Shown piece by piece: positions 1 through 10,911 of a stretch of 64,000 nucleotides of DNA. The notes under the pieces are model-generated. The model worked only from the letters and a program-made list of their open reading frames with translations, was not told the DNA's origin and did no database searches. Position numbers and translations under genes: made by a program. The number at the start of each line of letters is the position of its first letter. Position 1 is the first letter of the stretch. Source of the stretch: Nectonema munidae (lineage: Eukaryota > Nematomorpha > Nectonematoida > Nectonematidae); contig JAUIRK010000056.1 in NCBI GenBank assembly GCA_030549495.1, positions 1 through 64,000 of the forward strand, given 5' to 3'.

Positions 1-144
1 TTATAAAATGGCTTCAAATTGTTTCTAGAAGAATTTCAGGACAATTTTGATTATTTATCTTTAATATTATATTTCATAACAAATATATCAATTTGTATAC
101 AAACATAATAATCTTCCATTCACACTACCTCTAGGAAAACTAAC

Positions 145-1224
145 ATGTCCAACAAAAGGGCACGCTCGGAATCCGATCAACTGAACAAAACGACCGAAAC
201 TTTAAACAATTTATTCAATGATTTTATTGCTAAAACCTCTCTTTCCCCAAGTGACCAAATTATATTCAATGATCTCAAATACAATATAGCTCTACATTAC
301 ATAAAAACCTTTGAAAATCCTATAGTAGAAACAACAGCACCAGAATCTTATGCTAACGCTAGTAATAAATCCTTACCTGTATCGTCCTCCCAACAGAAAA
401 CAATACTAGCCCCAAATTCTACACCCAATATGAAAACTACCAACACCCCCTTGATCAAAAAGCATTTGGAACCCAACCTTACTCTAAAAATCTCGCCTCC
501 CAACAATATCATATCTCAGAAAGAAAAAGCTATTCACCGCCAACATGTTATTAAAGGCCTTGAAACCAAAAATAACTCCCTCTCTATTACTAAAACCAGA
601 TCCTCACATACAGGAACCATCTACTTTCAATTCAAAAATTCACAACAAAAAGCAGCAGCTAAATCCTCTCTCTTAAAAACGGCGTCAGCGTTTGTGATTT
701 ACCCACTCCAATACCCAAATTTATTCTAAGAGGTATACCTAAAGAAATTAATATTAATAATCTGACAGACACATTAGAAGAACAAAACGAAAACTTCAAA
801 AGTATAGGAAAATTAGTGAATCCTACCCAACTAGGCAAGGAAGGAACCTTCTCCTACACGGTACTAATTGAGCCAAGCAATCCTGAATTATTTAAATATC
901 TCCGCAATCAACCAAAAATTTTTCTAGGATATAATCTGTTAACCCTAAATCTTTTTTAAACCCAGAACTAAACAATGCGAAAATTGCCTTAAATACGGCC
1001 ACTTGAAACAAAAATGTAATGCTTCATCCCCAAACTGCGCACACTGCGGCAACCGAGGACATTCACTAACATCTTGCACACACTCAAACGACTCAACCAA
1101 GATCACCTGCATCAATTGCAAATTACCACATATTGCAACATCCAAAACATGCAGTTTTTATATCAATCACAGTAACTCAATTCTAGCGCAACACATTAAA
1201 ACTATAGATAATTACACATGTTAA
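145..1224 (+). pseudogene. LINE ORF1, gag-like RNA-binding protein (frameshifted)
   Basis: Starts at ATG 145 (MSNKRARSES). The first frame stays open to 729. The homologous reading then moves to another frame (from about 715, KFILRGIPKE) up to about 950, and again to a third frame holding the zinc knuckles at about 980-1160. The knuckle region shows CENCLKYGHLKQKC, then CAHCGNRGHSLTSC, then a degenerate third CINCKLPHIATSKTC, which is the triple CCHC arrangement of I/Jockey-type ORF1 proteins. The family role is RNA binding and RNP assembly. It ends at TAA 1222-1224, overlapping the ORF2 start by 7 bases. Two frameshifts (near 715 and near 950) make it non-functional as it stands, unless they are assembly errors. 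Confidence 0.8.
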
Positions 1225-4200
1225 ATTTTCTGCACATCAACTTAAATCATTCTAAAACGGCATGGGATAACCTTATTAATATAATTCTCTCCCAACAATA
1301 CGATGTAATATCCATCAATGAACCCTACACACGCATACCTCACCTACTTGACCAATACAAACTCATACACCTACCCCCTTTAAACGATTACTCCGCTTGC
1401 ATCATAATAAAAACTTCCATTCTCAATACACCATTATACCAATTCTCCAACTCTAACTACATCTTCACTCTTATCCACTCAACTACTACGCCACTAATCT
1501 TCTGTTCTCTTTACTCACAACCCTCTTCTTTACATCCTATTCCTTATCGTTTTGATAATACACTAACCCAAATAAAAAACTACATCAACAAAAGTTTTTA
1601 CCTCATTATTTCTACAGACCTAAATGCACGTTCATACTTATGGGATATAAAACAAAATTTTCGTGGTTTGCAAACCCTCAATTTCCTTTCTGCCCATAAC
1701 CTCACTATAGCTGATTCTAGCACATCACCAACTTTTCAAAGAAAACACCTAGACAAAATATATCAATCCCACATCGACATCACCATTATCTCAAATGAAT
1801 CACTTAAAATTATAAAAAATTGGAAGATTTGTGATACACCCTCAGCTTCAGACCACTCTTTTATATCTTTCCAAGCCAATCTTAATGCACTTAAAAAGAT
1901 CAAACACAAACACCCCATTGGCAAACACATTTTCTGGTCAGCCTTCCTAAAATCCCTACAATCAAAACTTTACAATACGGAAATGGAAACCAATACAACA
2001 TCAGAACTAGAAAAATCAGCATTATTCCTTAACGAAACAATTTCAACTTCTATTATCTCTTCCACTCCTAACAACCCATTTCCGAAACGCAAAAACGCCT
2101 ATTTCTGGAACCCCTACTTGAACAACCTAAAACACCAAATCAAACGCTCATCAAAACTTATAAGAAGAATAAACACCCAGGATAACATTCAACATTACTT
2201 CCTACTAAAAAACCTGTACAAAAAAGAAATCAATAAAGCTAAAAAACAAGCCTGGAAAAAAATTCACCACTCAAACTCCCTCCAACCCCTGGAGCACTAT
2301 TCATAAAATCACTAATAAAAAATCCTCATCTCCATTGCCTCCCCATATACTCCCAGCAAACAACAATGAAGCATCACACTTGAACCCCTCCTTTCTCACC
2401 TCACTTTTTCCATCTGATTCACTAATAACCGACAACATTCACAATTCCATCATAAGACTTAAAACTCAAGCATACTTACGCAACACCAACACCTTTGATT
2501 TTCCACGAATCACTATCACAGAACTCAACAATGCCGTAAACTCCTTCAAACCCAAACTAGCTTGCAGTTACGACCACATATCCATGAAACACGTTCGCAA
2601 AGCATACCATATTATTTATCCCCACATACTTCAATTATTCAACAGTTGCTTAAGACTAAGCTATTTTCCAAATATCTGGAAAATTAGCAAATTAATCTTA
2701 ATTCCCAAACCAAATCGAGATCTCAATAACATAAAAAACTGGCGCCCCATATCTCTTTTACCGACAATAGGCAAAATCTTAGAGAAAATTCTGAGGAAGA
2801 GACTGTTACATTATAGCTTAAAAAATGGTCTCATTCACGCTAATCAATTTGCTTATCTTCCCAACAAAAGCTCAGAACTAGCACTTTCTCGCCTCACGCT
2901 CTTCCTCGAGTCCGCACTAAAGAATCATAAAATAGCCTCAACTTTATTCCTAGATATTGAAAATGCTTTTAACACTGCCTGGAACCCAGCTATTATTAAT
3001 AATCTCATAGATAACACCTACCCCACATACATGATAAAATTCATACACAATTACCTCAACCATCGCATTCTAATTCTAACTGAAAACAACAACTCATATA
3101 TTCGCGAGCTCTCTCTCTCTACTCCTCAAGGAGGCAACTTATCTGACCTACTTTGGTTAATACTCATCAATCCACTTCTTGCCTTTATCAACAACAAGTC
3201 TGACTTTTCTCAGGGATTCTCCGATGATCTTCTTTTCTCCTTTTCTAGTTCTGAGCAAAACGAAAATCTTAAACAATCTGCTTCTTTACTAAAACAATTT
3301 CAATTCAAAGCCCAACAATTCAAAATTTCCTTTAACCCTAATAAATCCCACTTAATCCACTTTACACGCAAAAGAATCAAACCTTTACCCTTACAACTGA
3401 ACACAACAGACAAATTAGATCCTCAAAACCAAGTAAAATATCTCGGACTCACCTTTCAACCCAATCTAAAATTCTCAACTCATTTCAAAAGCATCTCACA
3501 AAAACTAATCAAAACCCTTTTCTCTCTTAAAAACGGAATTTCTTACAAATGGGGACTTTCCCCAAAAATCACAAAATTCATTCATAAAAGTCTAATTTTC
3601 CCTGTCCTCAAATATGGAGTTCTCTCATGGGGCTCAGAGTTGAGACACCAGTCATCCATCACTCATCTCAGCAAAATTCATCGCCTGTGTCTTCTTTCTA
3701 TCACCAATGCCTATCACACTACACCAACTACAAAACTTGAATTATTCACTAACACGCTACCGCTACACCTCAATCTAAAGAAAACGCTTCTTAAAAATTA
3801 CCTTATAACTTTCTGCTCTACACCCCCACCACATCCTTTCACCAGCCTATACACAACTCAAACATCCCAATCCCTGCAGTATTACAATTCCTTATTAATT
3901 CAGTTTGCTCCTAACAAAACATCTTATCAAGTACTACCATTAAACCACCCAATCGAGCTCATCCACCCTTCTTCGCCTCCTCCTTACATCACAAACATCT
4001 GTCACCACAGATATCTTGCCCTAAACTCTATAGCTCACCAACGCACAACAAACAATACCTGTTCACTTTCAATTTTCACTGACGGTTCTAAATCACAACA
4101 CCGCTCTTCAGCTGCATGCGCTTTCTTCCTACAAAACACAAAAAACCCTTTTCTTATCCAACACACAAACCTAGATCCAGAAATCACTGCACACGAAACT

Positions 4201-4965
4201 GAAATTCACGCAGTACTACTATCCTGCAACATACTCCTTAATAACCTAACTTCCTTTTCTACCTCCTTCAAATACATAACTTTTTTCACAGACTCGCAAA
4301 ATTTAATAAAAAACCTAAAACTCGAAAATAAAATCTCACACTCAACTTATAGTTTAGCACGCAAACTTATTCACCTATCCAATCACTTTGCAGTAAAAAT
4401 CGTCTGGTGCCCAGCTCATTCCAGCTGTTTTGAAAATTACCTCGTTGACTATATCGCAAAATCAAATATCTCCGATTCTCAGATCCTACCCCTATTTTCT
4501 CTACCCATCTCCACTTTTACAAATACTATAACCAACTCTACACTACTGCAGTGGCAACAATCTATCGACTCAACCATCACATCACCTCTGACATCTATGC
4601 CATTATCACAACTCATTTTAAAGAAACACTTTCACTCACTCCCTCGGAACATCATTCGCTGGCTCTCATCCCATTGCCCTTGTAATGCATACTTCTTCAA
4701 ATTCAAACTTCACTCAAACCCTTTCTGTCGTTACAGCTGTTCGTACATTGAAACACCTACACATATCCTCCTTTATTGTCCAATTTTTGATTCTCACCGA
4801 CACCAACTCCTTGATAAAAGTCGCTTCTTTTTTAAAGATATTCCATCCTCTTTACATGATCTTCTACAACATCCACTACTCATCAAACATCTCTCCCTTC
4901 TCATAACCACAATCGAACCTATACTCTCTGCAACCCAAACACTCATTCCTCCCTCAAATATCTAA
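1218..4965 (+). pseudogene. LINE ORF2: AP endonuclease, reverse transcriptase, RNase H
   Basis: The first part, 1218-2306, is an APE-type endonuclease: INLNHSK near the start, then INEPY, STDLNARS, SHIDITII and the closing SDHSF motif. The reading shifts frame once near 2280-2300 and continues to 4965 as one long open frame. That frame contains reverse transcriptase (WRPISLLPTIGKILE, LFLDIENAFN, STPQGGNLSD, FSDDLLF), then RNase H (IFTDGSKSQ, a conserved Glu in HETEIHAV, FFTDSQN, WCPAHSS) and a C-terminal Cys/His block (ETPTHILLYCP). The catalytic box reads FSDD instead of the usual YADD, and the usual GSPLSP after STPQ reads GGNLSD. The domain order identifies the I-type supergroup. One frameshift is the only clear break in 3.7 kb. 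Confidence 0.9.
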
Positions 4966-5177
4966 TAACAATAAGCCACTATCACCACTAATCCATGCAT
5001 TCCACAAAACAATCTAATGTCTACACCCATAAAAATCTTCCAAATTTTCTTTTTCTATTTCAGAAAGACCCACAAAACTAAACTTACACTTTGAAGACCA
5101 AATTCCAGCAGACTTGCAAGCATATCAGCTCCAGCTGGAAAGTGCTTAGAAATCTCCATACCTACCTACCTACCTAT

Positions 5178-5320
5178 TTATAAAATATATTTTTAAATAA
5201 TAAAAAAAAATGAAGGACATTTTTTTTACAATTTAAAAAATAAAAGATGTATATAAATTGGAAAAATTAATAAAATAAAAAAAGCTTGAAAGGACACTAT
5301 CATTTATAAAAGGTTTAATT
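5178..5320. other. AT-rich flank between LINE tail and hAT remnant
   Basis: About 140 bp of A/T-rich sequence between the LINE (CCTA)n tail and the end of the hAT C-terminal frame. It starts with the possible target duplication at 5178-5186. No gene is visible. Confidence 0.4.
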
Positions 5321-6859
5321 TCAATGTGATGAATCTGCTTGTTTATTAGCACAAAGTTTTTCAAATCTAAGAGTCATTGAAGAGCGTAGCTCCTTTTCTA
5401 CCCTCAAACGGGCTAGGTGCTTAGATCTCATTGCAGCCAGTGCAGAAAATCCACATTCACATAAGTATGATGTTACAAATGGTAACAAAAAGTCAATCGC
5501 CTTCGTTGAGAGGGCATTATATTCTTCACGTTGACTGGACCAAAATTCAATTAGAGATTCATTCTGAAATTTATGTTTTAATGAAGTGTCACAAGATAAC
5601 TCTATCAGCATTTCTTTTTCAAAAGTCGTCATTTCAAACTTTTCATATATTTCATCGACAAATGGATTAGCCACCCATTGGAACTTTTCGGAAATAGGAT
5701 TTTTATTGAAATAAATTTAAAAATGGGATAACAAACCATTCAGATTTCAATAAAAAAACTTTTGTTTACATTAAAGTTAAGACTGGAACAGAAATTATTT
5801 AAAAATCGAAACATATCAAATGGATTCTTTTTCATTTTCCATAGCTCTAATTTTTTCTTGAATGCTTTTATTTTGTCTATCTGAATGAGATAATGCATCT
5901 GTGCTCAGTGCATCGATTTATTCAAAACACTTAATTTTCCAAAAATATCCACCAAATAGGCTAGTCAAGAAAGCTGTCATTTCTAAACAAACTAGCTTTT
6001 TCATTATGATTTTCGTGCAGAAAAGTTGCAATTTCTTCTTTCAGAACAAACACTCTTTGAATTACTTTTACGCAAAATAGCCAGCGCACTTCACAATAGT
6101 ATAAAGTGAGGTATGATTAGCGTTCATATCATCACACAGCTTTCCAAACAATCTTGGTTTCAAAGGACTATTTTTTTTAACTTTTGGAAAAACGATACTT
6201 AGTTCTTCGTACATATTTTTTGAAACAAGAGCTCCTCTGTGAAGCATGCAGTGCGTCCAGATAACTCCAGATCTTTGATTAATGCTTGAAGACCAGATTT
6301 TTGTCATGACATTGACTGTGCTCCATCTGTACAAAGTCCTACGCACTTTCTCCACTTATATCCTTGTCATTAAAAAAGTGTCAATTATACTAAAAATTTC
6401 TTTAGCAGTGCTTTTTTCAGTAATGGATTTGCAAAACAATATATCTTCCATTATAACATTTTCTGCATTATATTTAACATATGCAATTAAATGAGCATCT
6501 TTAACTATGTAGCTTAATCGACTTGCATGACAAATTTTGAAGTACGCAGAATAATAATCTACTGATCACAAAGATCTTCAGATATATCAGATATTCTTCT
6601 ACTAGCTGTATTATCAGCAAGAGGAATTTCTCGTAAAAGTTTGGCATATGATTTATCGAACATTGTTTTAACTATATCAATTGCTGCCGAAAAAATTAGT
6701 GTTTCTCCTATAGTGTGTAGCTTCATACATTTTGCAATTCTATAAGAAACTTGATATGAAGCTAGCATGGCGTTTGATGTAACAGAAACAAGTTTTTTGA
6801 TTGCTTGTTTTTGATTTTTAAACTCACGAAGTTTGTTTTGAAAAAATTCTTTGGGCTTA
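5321..6859 (-). pseudogene. hAT transposase, middle and C-terminal part
   Basis: Read on the minus strand from 6859 down. The first segment (6559-6858) has KPKEFFQNKL, then LASYQVSYRIAK, LHTIGETLI and PLADNTASRRISDIS, all hallmarks of the ZBED5/FAM200 transposase group. The next segment (6068-6355) has WTHCMLHRGAL and LFGKLCDDMN. Weaker pieces at about 5820-6060 keep the family pattern in shifted frames. The last segment (5321-5674) is the hAT dimerisation region with LLPFVTSYLCECGFSALAAM and LRVEKELRSSM. At least three frame breaks and several stops separate the blocks. The open frames inside it are remnants, not a host gene, because the break density is high and no splice sites explain the breaks. 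Confidence 0.85.
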
Positions 6860-7229
6860 GGGGTCATTCACAATTGACGTCAACACAGAATGGGAGGGAG
6901 GGGGAGGCTTCAAGTTGATAAAAGTTGACAAAATGTGGACAGGGGGGAGGGGGTTTGGAAAAGTTGACAACAACATTATATATAGATTTCTCAGATCTGT
7001 AGATTTCACAGTATCTTCTGCAAATCATGAAATGTAACATAGCGAGTGTTGTAAACCATTTCTTACAAGTTATGATACGTTTTTCCATGACAGATGATCA
7101 AATTCTGCTTCTTTTATTGAAGATATATATTTACAAAATTAAAAATATTTATATATTTTATCTATACCTTGGCAAAGCTTCGGAGGCATTGCATATGCAA
7201 AGAAGCGAGAGCGAACTATATAGTATTTA

Positions 7230-7840
7230 AAGTTAAAAAATTTAAACGCTTGTAGCTTTCTTTGTAGTATTTGAAAACTCACAAAACTTTACATAGCTGT
7301 CAAGATATAAAAACGTTAACTTATATATTAAAAGTTTGTTGAATTAAAAAACATTAAAAAAAATAAAACCATCGTATCTCAAATGCAACAAACGAGGCAA
7401 CGGGTGCAAAATAACAGCGTATGTATTACAGTCTTTGCGATGATATTTTTTTATAGAACAAGTATCTCTTTTTAAAAAATTCACATCATTTCTCAAAAAA
7501 CAACAGCCATGATGTTTCGTTAAATTTATATCATTTTATCTTTTTACATAAAACAGAATCTCATTTTATCTTCTTACATAAAACAAAACCAAAAGAAGAA
7601 ATTGGATAAAAATGAGAAAATGAAATGAAAAATGTAATTAATTTTGAAAAATACACTAACTTATATGCCTCCGAATAGTTTTTATATCATTTTTATATTA
7701 TATACAAAGTAAAATTTTAAGGAGAAATCAATGAAATGACTCCAAAGGACTACCCACTATGGAGTTTTTAAAAAAAAATATATACTATAAATATTTTTTT
7801 AAAAAAACAAATTAAACTTTCATAACTTGTAATTGTACTA
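7230..7840. other. No gene seen inside the TTA-flanked element
   Basis: AT-rich interior of the Harbinger-like element, left of the Gypsy fossil. The reading frames are short and AT-driven, and I see no protein similarity. Confidence 0.4.
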
Positions 7841-7849
7841 ATATGACAT

Positions 7850-9660
7850 TCACCGCATGTAGGAAATCACCAAGGGGGCTCTTTTTGGATCATCTCTTTT
7901 TTGTCTGCATTGATGATTTTGTTCCATCTCCTTTCTGTAATCATCATAATTCGGTTCTTCAGGGTACATATAACATCTTCAGAAGTTGGCTTTTCTTGTT
8001 CAGAACAATCAGAGTTGAGATTTTGTGTCAACTGCTTTTCACTATTTACTTGCCAATAAACGTCACCACTACTAGGAGCCGGAGCAAAGTGTTTTAGCCT
8101 ATCTTCCCTGGATCTTGGATACCTTATGTGTGCATACAACTGATTTGCATCCAGTACATCTACCTCAAATAAGTCGTTCGCGTTTTACCAATTTTCCGTA
8201 AACCTCTACATGGAGATAAGAGCCATTGTGGTACAGCTGCTCCCATAGATGTTTTTCTAGAAAATTTAAAGATTATAAGCGGTGAAACATTTGTTGAAGT
8301 ATTAATTAAAGTCCTGATCGAATGTAACGCTTCGGGGATAACATCTTCCCAGTGGGCTACATTTTAATTCCTATATTTCAGAGTTAGTTGGATAGATTTC
8401 CATATCGTTTCCACAAATCTTTCAGACTGACCATTTCCAGCCTGGTTGTAAGGAGTCTTCTAGTACGTACAACATTATGAGATTTCAAGAAGTTTCAAAA
8501 CTGTGCACTCATGAATCCACTTCCACGATCAGAATGAACGTACTTTGGCAGTTCAAATACGGAAAACAAACCTGTTAACTGCTTTATCAAAGTCGTAGAC
8601 GATATGTCAAGGCAAGGCAAAAGGGAATCGCGAAAACTCGTCGACAACCATTAGAACACTAGCACTAGGTAGTGGTCCTTTGAAGTCCAAATTGAGTCGC
8701 TCCCATGGTCTTGTAGCCTTTATCATTGTTTCTTCAACTTTTGTGAACCTTGGCTTGATCCAACAGCACACAGGACAAACAAAAAAAATGATAAATTCTT
8801 AATTTGGCAACCGCGTGACTTCAGGAAGAGCTAGTTTTGAATGAAGAAAACGGAGGTTTTCAATTGGATGGTAGGATGATTGGCTTGAACAAAGTCTAGA
8901 GAAGGTGTCTGCAGCAACGTTCAACTTACCGGATTTATGTTCTATGTCAAAGTAATAACCGAAAAGTTCGAGTCTCCATCTTAAAATATTCTCGTTTTTG
9001 ATTTTGTTAGTTTGTTTTAGGTTGAGCATAAAAGAGACAGAATGAAAAATTTATCTACTAGGTAATGCCGCCAGTGCTTTAGGGTCTCAATGATTGCGAG
9101 AGCTATGTCCTTCTCTATGGAGAATGGTGATATTTTGCTTGCTTCTGAACTTTTAAAATTTTGAAGGGTGTTTCATGCAAGGAAGAAGGCGTCCATGTCT
9201 GCTGATGCCTTTTTGAAGTCGATGGCATCGCCGGGATTCGAACCCAAAGGCTTTGGATCCGTAGGCGACGCCTCTACCTATCAGCCCACCAGCCCTCTTT
9301 AAAAAAAAAAAAGCCACCTGTTTTAACTTCAAAAGTAGTCTTACCATTTATAGCCCAAATTACAGAATTCAAAATCTTGTTTTTTATTTCATTGAAAGCA
9401 TCAATTTGTTCTTTACCAAGAGGAAAACTAGCACAAATTAGTGGGTTAATTAATTCAGAAAATTTATGAATCCATTTGGAATAACAACTGAACAAACCTT
9501 TAACTCTTTCTAATTCAATCGGTGTTTCGGGAACCTTAGCACTCGAAGGGACCTGTTTCTTTCAGGATCAGGTCTTATTTGTCCATTTTCTATTAAACAA
9601 CCAAGAAGACAAAGAGAGCGAGTATGAAAACACATTCTTGCTTATTTGGTGAGATTAAGC
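7850..9660 (-). mobile_element. Ty3/Gypsy retrotransposon fossil (pol fragment)
   Basis: Broken, old pol fragment on the minus strand. Parts in order along its coding direction are the end of the reverse transcriptase with its connection region, RNase H, the integrase region (including HSDRGSGF-type and PYNQAGNGQSER-type integrase core motifs) and a pol C-terminal tail. No gag and no LTRs were recognised. It has many breaks and looks old. It lies wholly inside the TTA-flanked element and itself contains a SINE insertion near 9163-9312. Confidence 0.75.
9163..9312 (-). mobile_element. tRNA-derived SINE (copy in the Gypsy fossil)
   Basis: On the minus strand the head reads as a tRNA-like promoter. 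An A-box-like segment is GGCTGATAGGTAGAGG and the B box is GGGTTCGAATCCC (about 9232-9245). The body ends in GCCTTCTTCCTTGCATGAAACACCC, which resembles the 3' parts of the SINE copies at 34401-34530 and 42893-43045. A 12-base A-run on + borders its head side. It interrupts the RNase H part of the Gypsy fossil, so it is the youngest layer there. It is not a working tRNA gene: no acceptor stem closes. Confidence 0.65.
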
Positions 9661-10240
9661 TTAGATTTTCAAGCGAAAGTTGTTACCTGTATTTTTGTTA
9701 ATTCTGTTTTTAGGTTTTTACCCCTTCCTGTTCCAATTAGCTCAACAACAGAAGGCTTAACTATAGACATGATAAACGGTCATTTTGGTTCACTATTTCT
9801 CAGTTTATGAAAACTCTTGGATTTTTCGATGAGTTATGCCCTTCTTTGCAAAAATTGAATGCCGAAGGAAGAACTTTAATAGAACGCCGCAGTTGTTTGA
9901 AGTGTTCAAAGAACTTTTGTTCAATTAAAGAAAAAAACAAAATCATTTTGCATCTTTAAACCCACACAAGGTCAAATAATTTTAGAAACTGAAAGGTAAG
10001 AAAGAAGTAGAAGAAATTAAACATGAAGATGAAAATAGTTTTGGGCTGAATATTTTTGATAGAATTGACCAAATATTTTTTACAAAATAAAAATTTTTCA
10101 TCTATTTTTCCTTAAAAGTTGGTGTCAACTAAAAGTGGGAGGGGGGGGGGTAAAGTGAAGTTGACATTGGTTAGGGTTAGGGAGGGAGAGGGGCAAAATT
10201 TGACAATACTTGATTGACGTCAATTGTGAACGGCCCCTTA

Positions 10241-10456
10241 TCAACGTATTCAAAATGCATAGTTTAAAAGTGTCGCTTCAATTTGCAAGGTCTCACATAC
10301 TATCTGTTGCCAAAATTTTATTTTTTCCAAGCCATCTACAACGATATTTGTAAATCCTAAAAATAAGTATGATAAAGGGTATTTTCTTGTCTTGGGCTTA
10401 GGAGTCGTACTGCATTTATTCCCATTCTTTTCACTTACATCCTTCAGCATTTTCAT
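10241..10456 (-). pseudogene. hAT transposase, N-terminal part
   Basis: Minus-strand start of the same ZBED5-like transposase, ATG at 10454-10456 (MKMLKDVSEKNG). The segment RKYPLSYLFLGFT matches the family signature K-Y-x-x-x-Y-x-x-x-G-F-T that precedes the BED-type zinc finger, and QIVCETLQIEATLL matches the zinc-finger Cys region. The histidine part of the finger is degenerate. The last codons before the insertion read FEYVD in a frame that continues into KPKEFF on the far side of the insert, showing where the transposon landed. Confidence 0.75.
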
Positions 10457-10459
10457 TAT

Positions 10460-10890
10460 TAGTAGATTTTCTTTTATAAACGCACAAAAATTTACCCATT
10501 ATTGTATAAAAATTAATATTTCAAAATTATCGTTACTATTGTAAAAATTTTCGAGAATATAGAGCAAAATGAAAGCCTGCTTTTATTATAGAAAATGGAA
10601 AAATTATTAACTTTCTCACTCAATGACCAAAATACAAATGTGCGCAAATGAGGCGGATGTAGGTTTTTAAAATTTTTATCACACAAACATATAAAACAGA
10701 CATCTTTCAAATCTCTATAAGTAAAGGCGAATGCTTCAAGAAGCAAGAAATTTAAAGGTTTCCCATATATACTTCACGCGTCATAAAAAAGCACATTGTA
10801 CAGATTTCTTAATTAAATTGGAGCAAAATAATATTTCAAATTAAAAAATGCATGTAAAGCATACATATGTTTGATACAAAAATATAGACA
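10460..10890. other. No gene seen
   Basis: AT-rich sequence between two hAT remnants. The open frame on the minus strand at 10513-10746 has no family resemblance and no coding character that I can support. Confidence 0.4.
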
Positions 10891-10911
10891 TGTTAGTTTT
10901 TAGCATTTCAC

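Larger units (their letters stand above)
10..5177 (+). mobile_element. Nearly full-length LINE (I-group, with RNase H)
   Basis: A non-LTR retrotransposon with a short 5' leader, ORF1 (gag-like with CCHC knuckles), an overlapping ORF2 (endonuclease, reverse transcriptase, RNase H, Cys/His tail), a 200 bp 3' UTR and a (CCTA)n tail at 5160-5175. An RNase H domain places it in the I/R1/LOA-type supergroup rather than Jockey, CR1 or L1. The sense strand is strikingly rich in A and C and poor in G. TTATAAAAT occurs at 1-9 and again just after the tail at 5178-5186, so it may be the target duplication; this would make the copy full length, but the window edge prevents proof. ORF1 carries about two frameshifts and ORF2 one, so this copy is dead but young-looking. 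A second fragment lies at 46290-47590 on the other strand. Confidence 0.9.
6860..10237. mobile_element. 3.4 kb DNA transposon with TTA duplications (PIF/Harbinger or ISL2EU-like)
   Basis: The ends are inverted repeats of about 24 bp with two mismatches: GGGGTCATTCACAATTGACG on the left and, read inward from the right, GGGGCCGTTCACAATTGACG. TTA at 6857-6859 and 10238-10240 is the 3 bp target duplication. Subterminal zones on both sides carry G-runs and repeated GTTGACA blocks, as in ISL2EU/Harbinger-type elements known to me. No matching transposase gene is recognisable inside; instead the interior holds a Ty3/Gypsy fossil and a SINE. It is therefore a non-autonomous or gutted copy enlarged by later insertions. 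The superfamily call rests on the TSD length and end sequence only. Confidence 0.8.
5321..10456 (-). mobile_element. ZBED5/FAM200-like hAT element, split by an insertion
   Basis: Minus-strand hAT transposase remnant in two blocks: 10241-10456 (start of the protein) and 5321-6859 (the rest), separated by a 3.4 kb element at 6860-10237. The two coding blocks fit together exactly at the insertion point if one TTA is counted once, giving the family motif DKPKEFF across the junction. No hAT terminal inverted repeats were identified. Transposases of this group move DNA by cut-and-paste; related ZBED5 genes in animals are domesticated forms. Several frameshifts and stops show that this copy is dead. 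Confidence 0.85.

Noticed and set aside
9230-9300. tRNA gene on minus
   Set aside because: Has A- and B-box-like text but no closing acceptor stem, and its body matches dispersed SINE copies.
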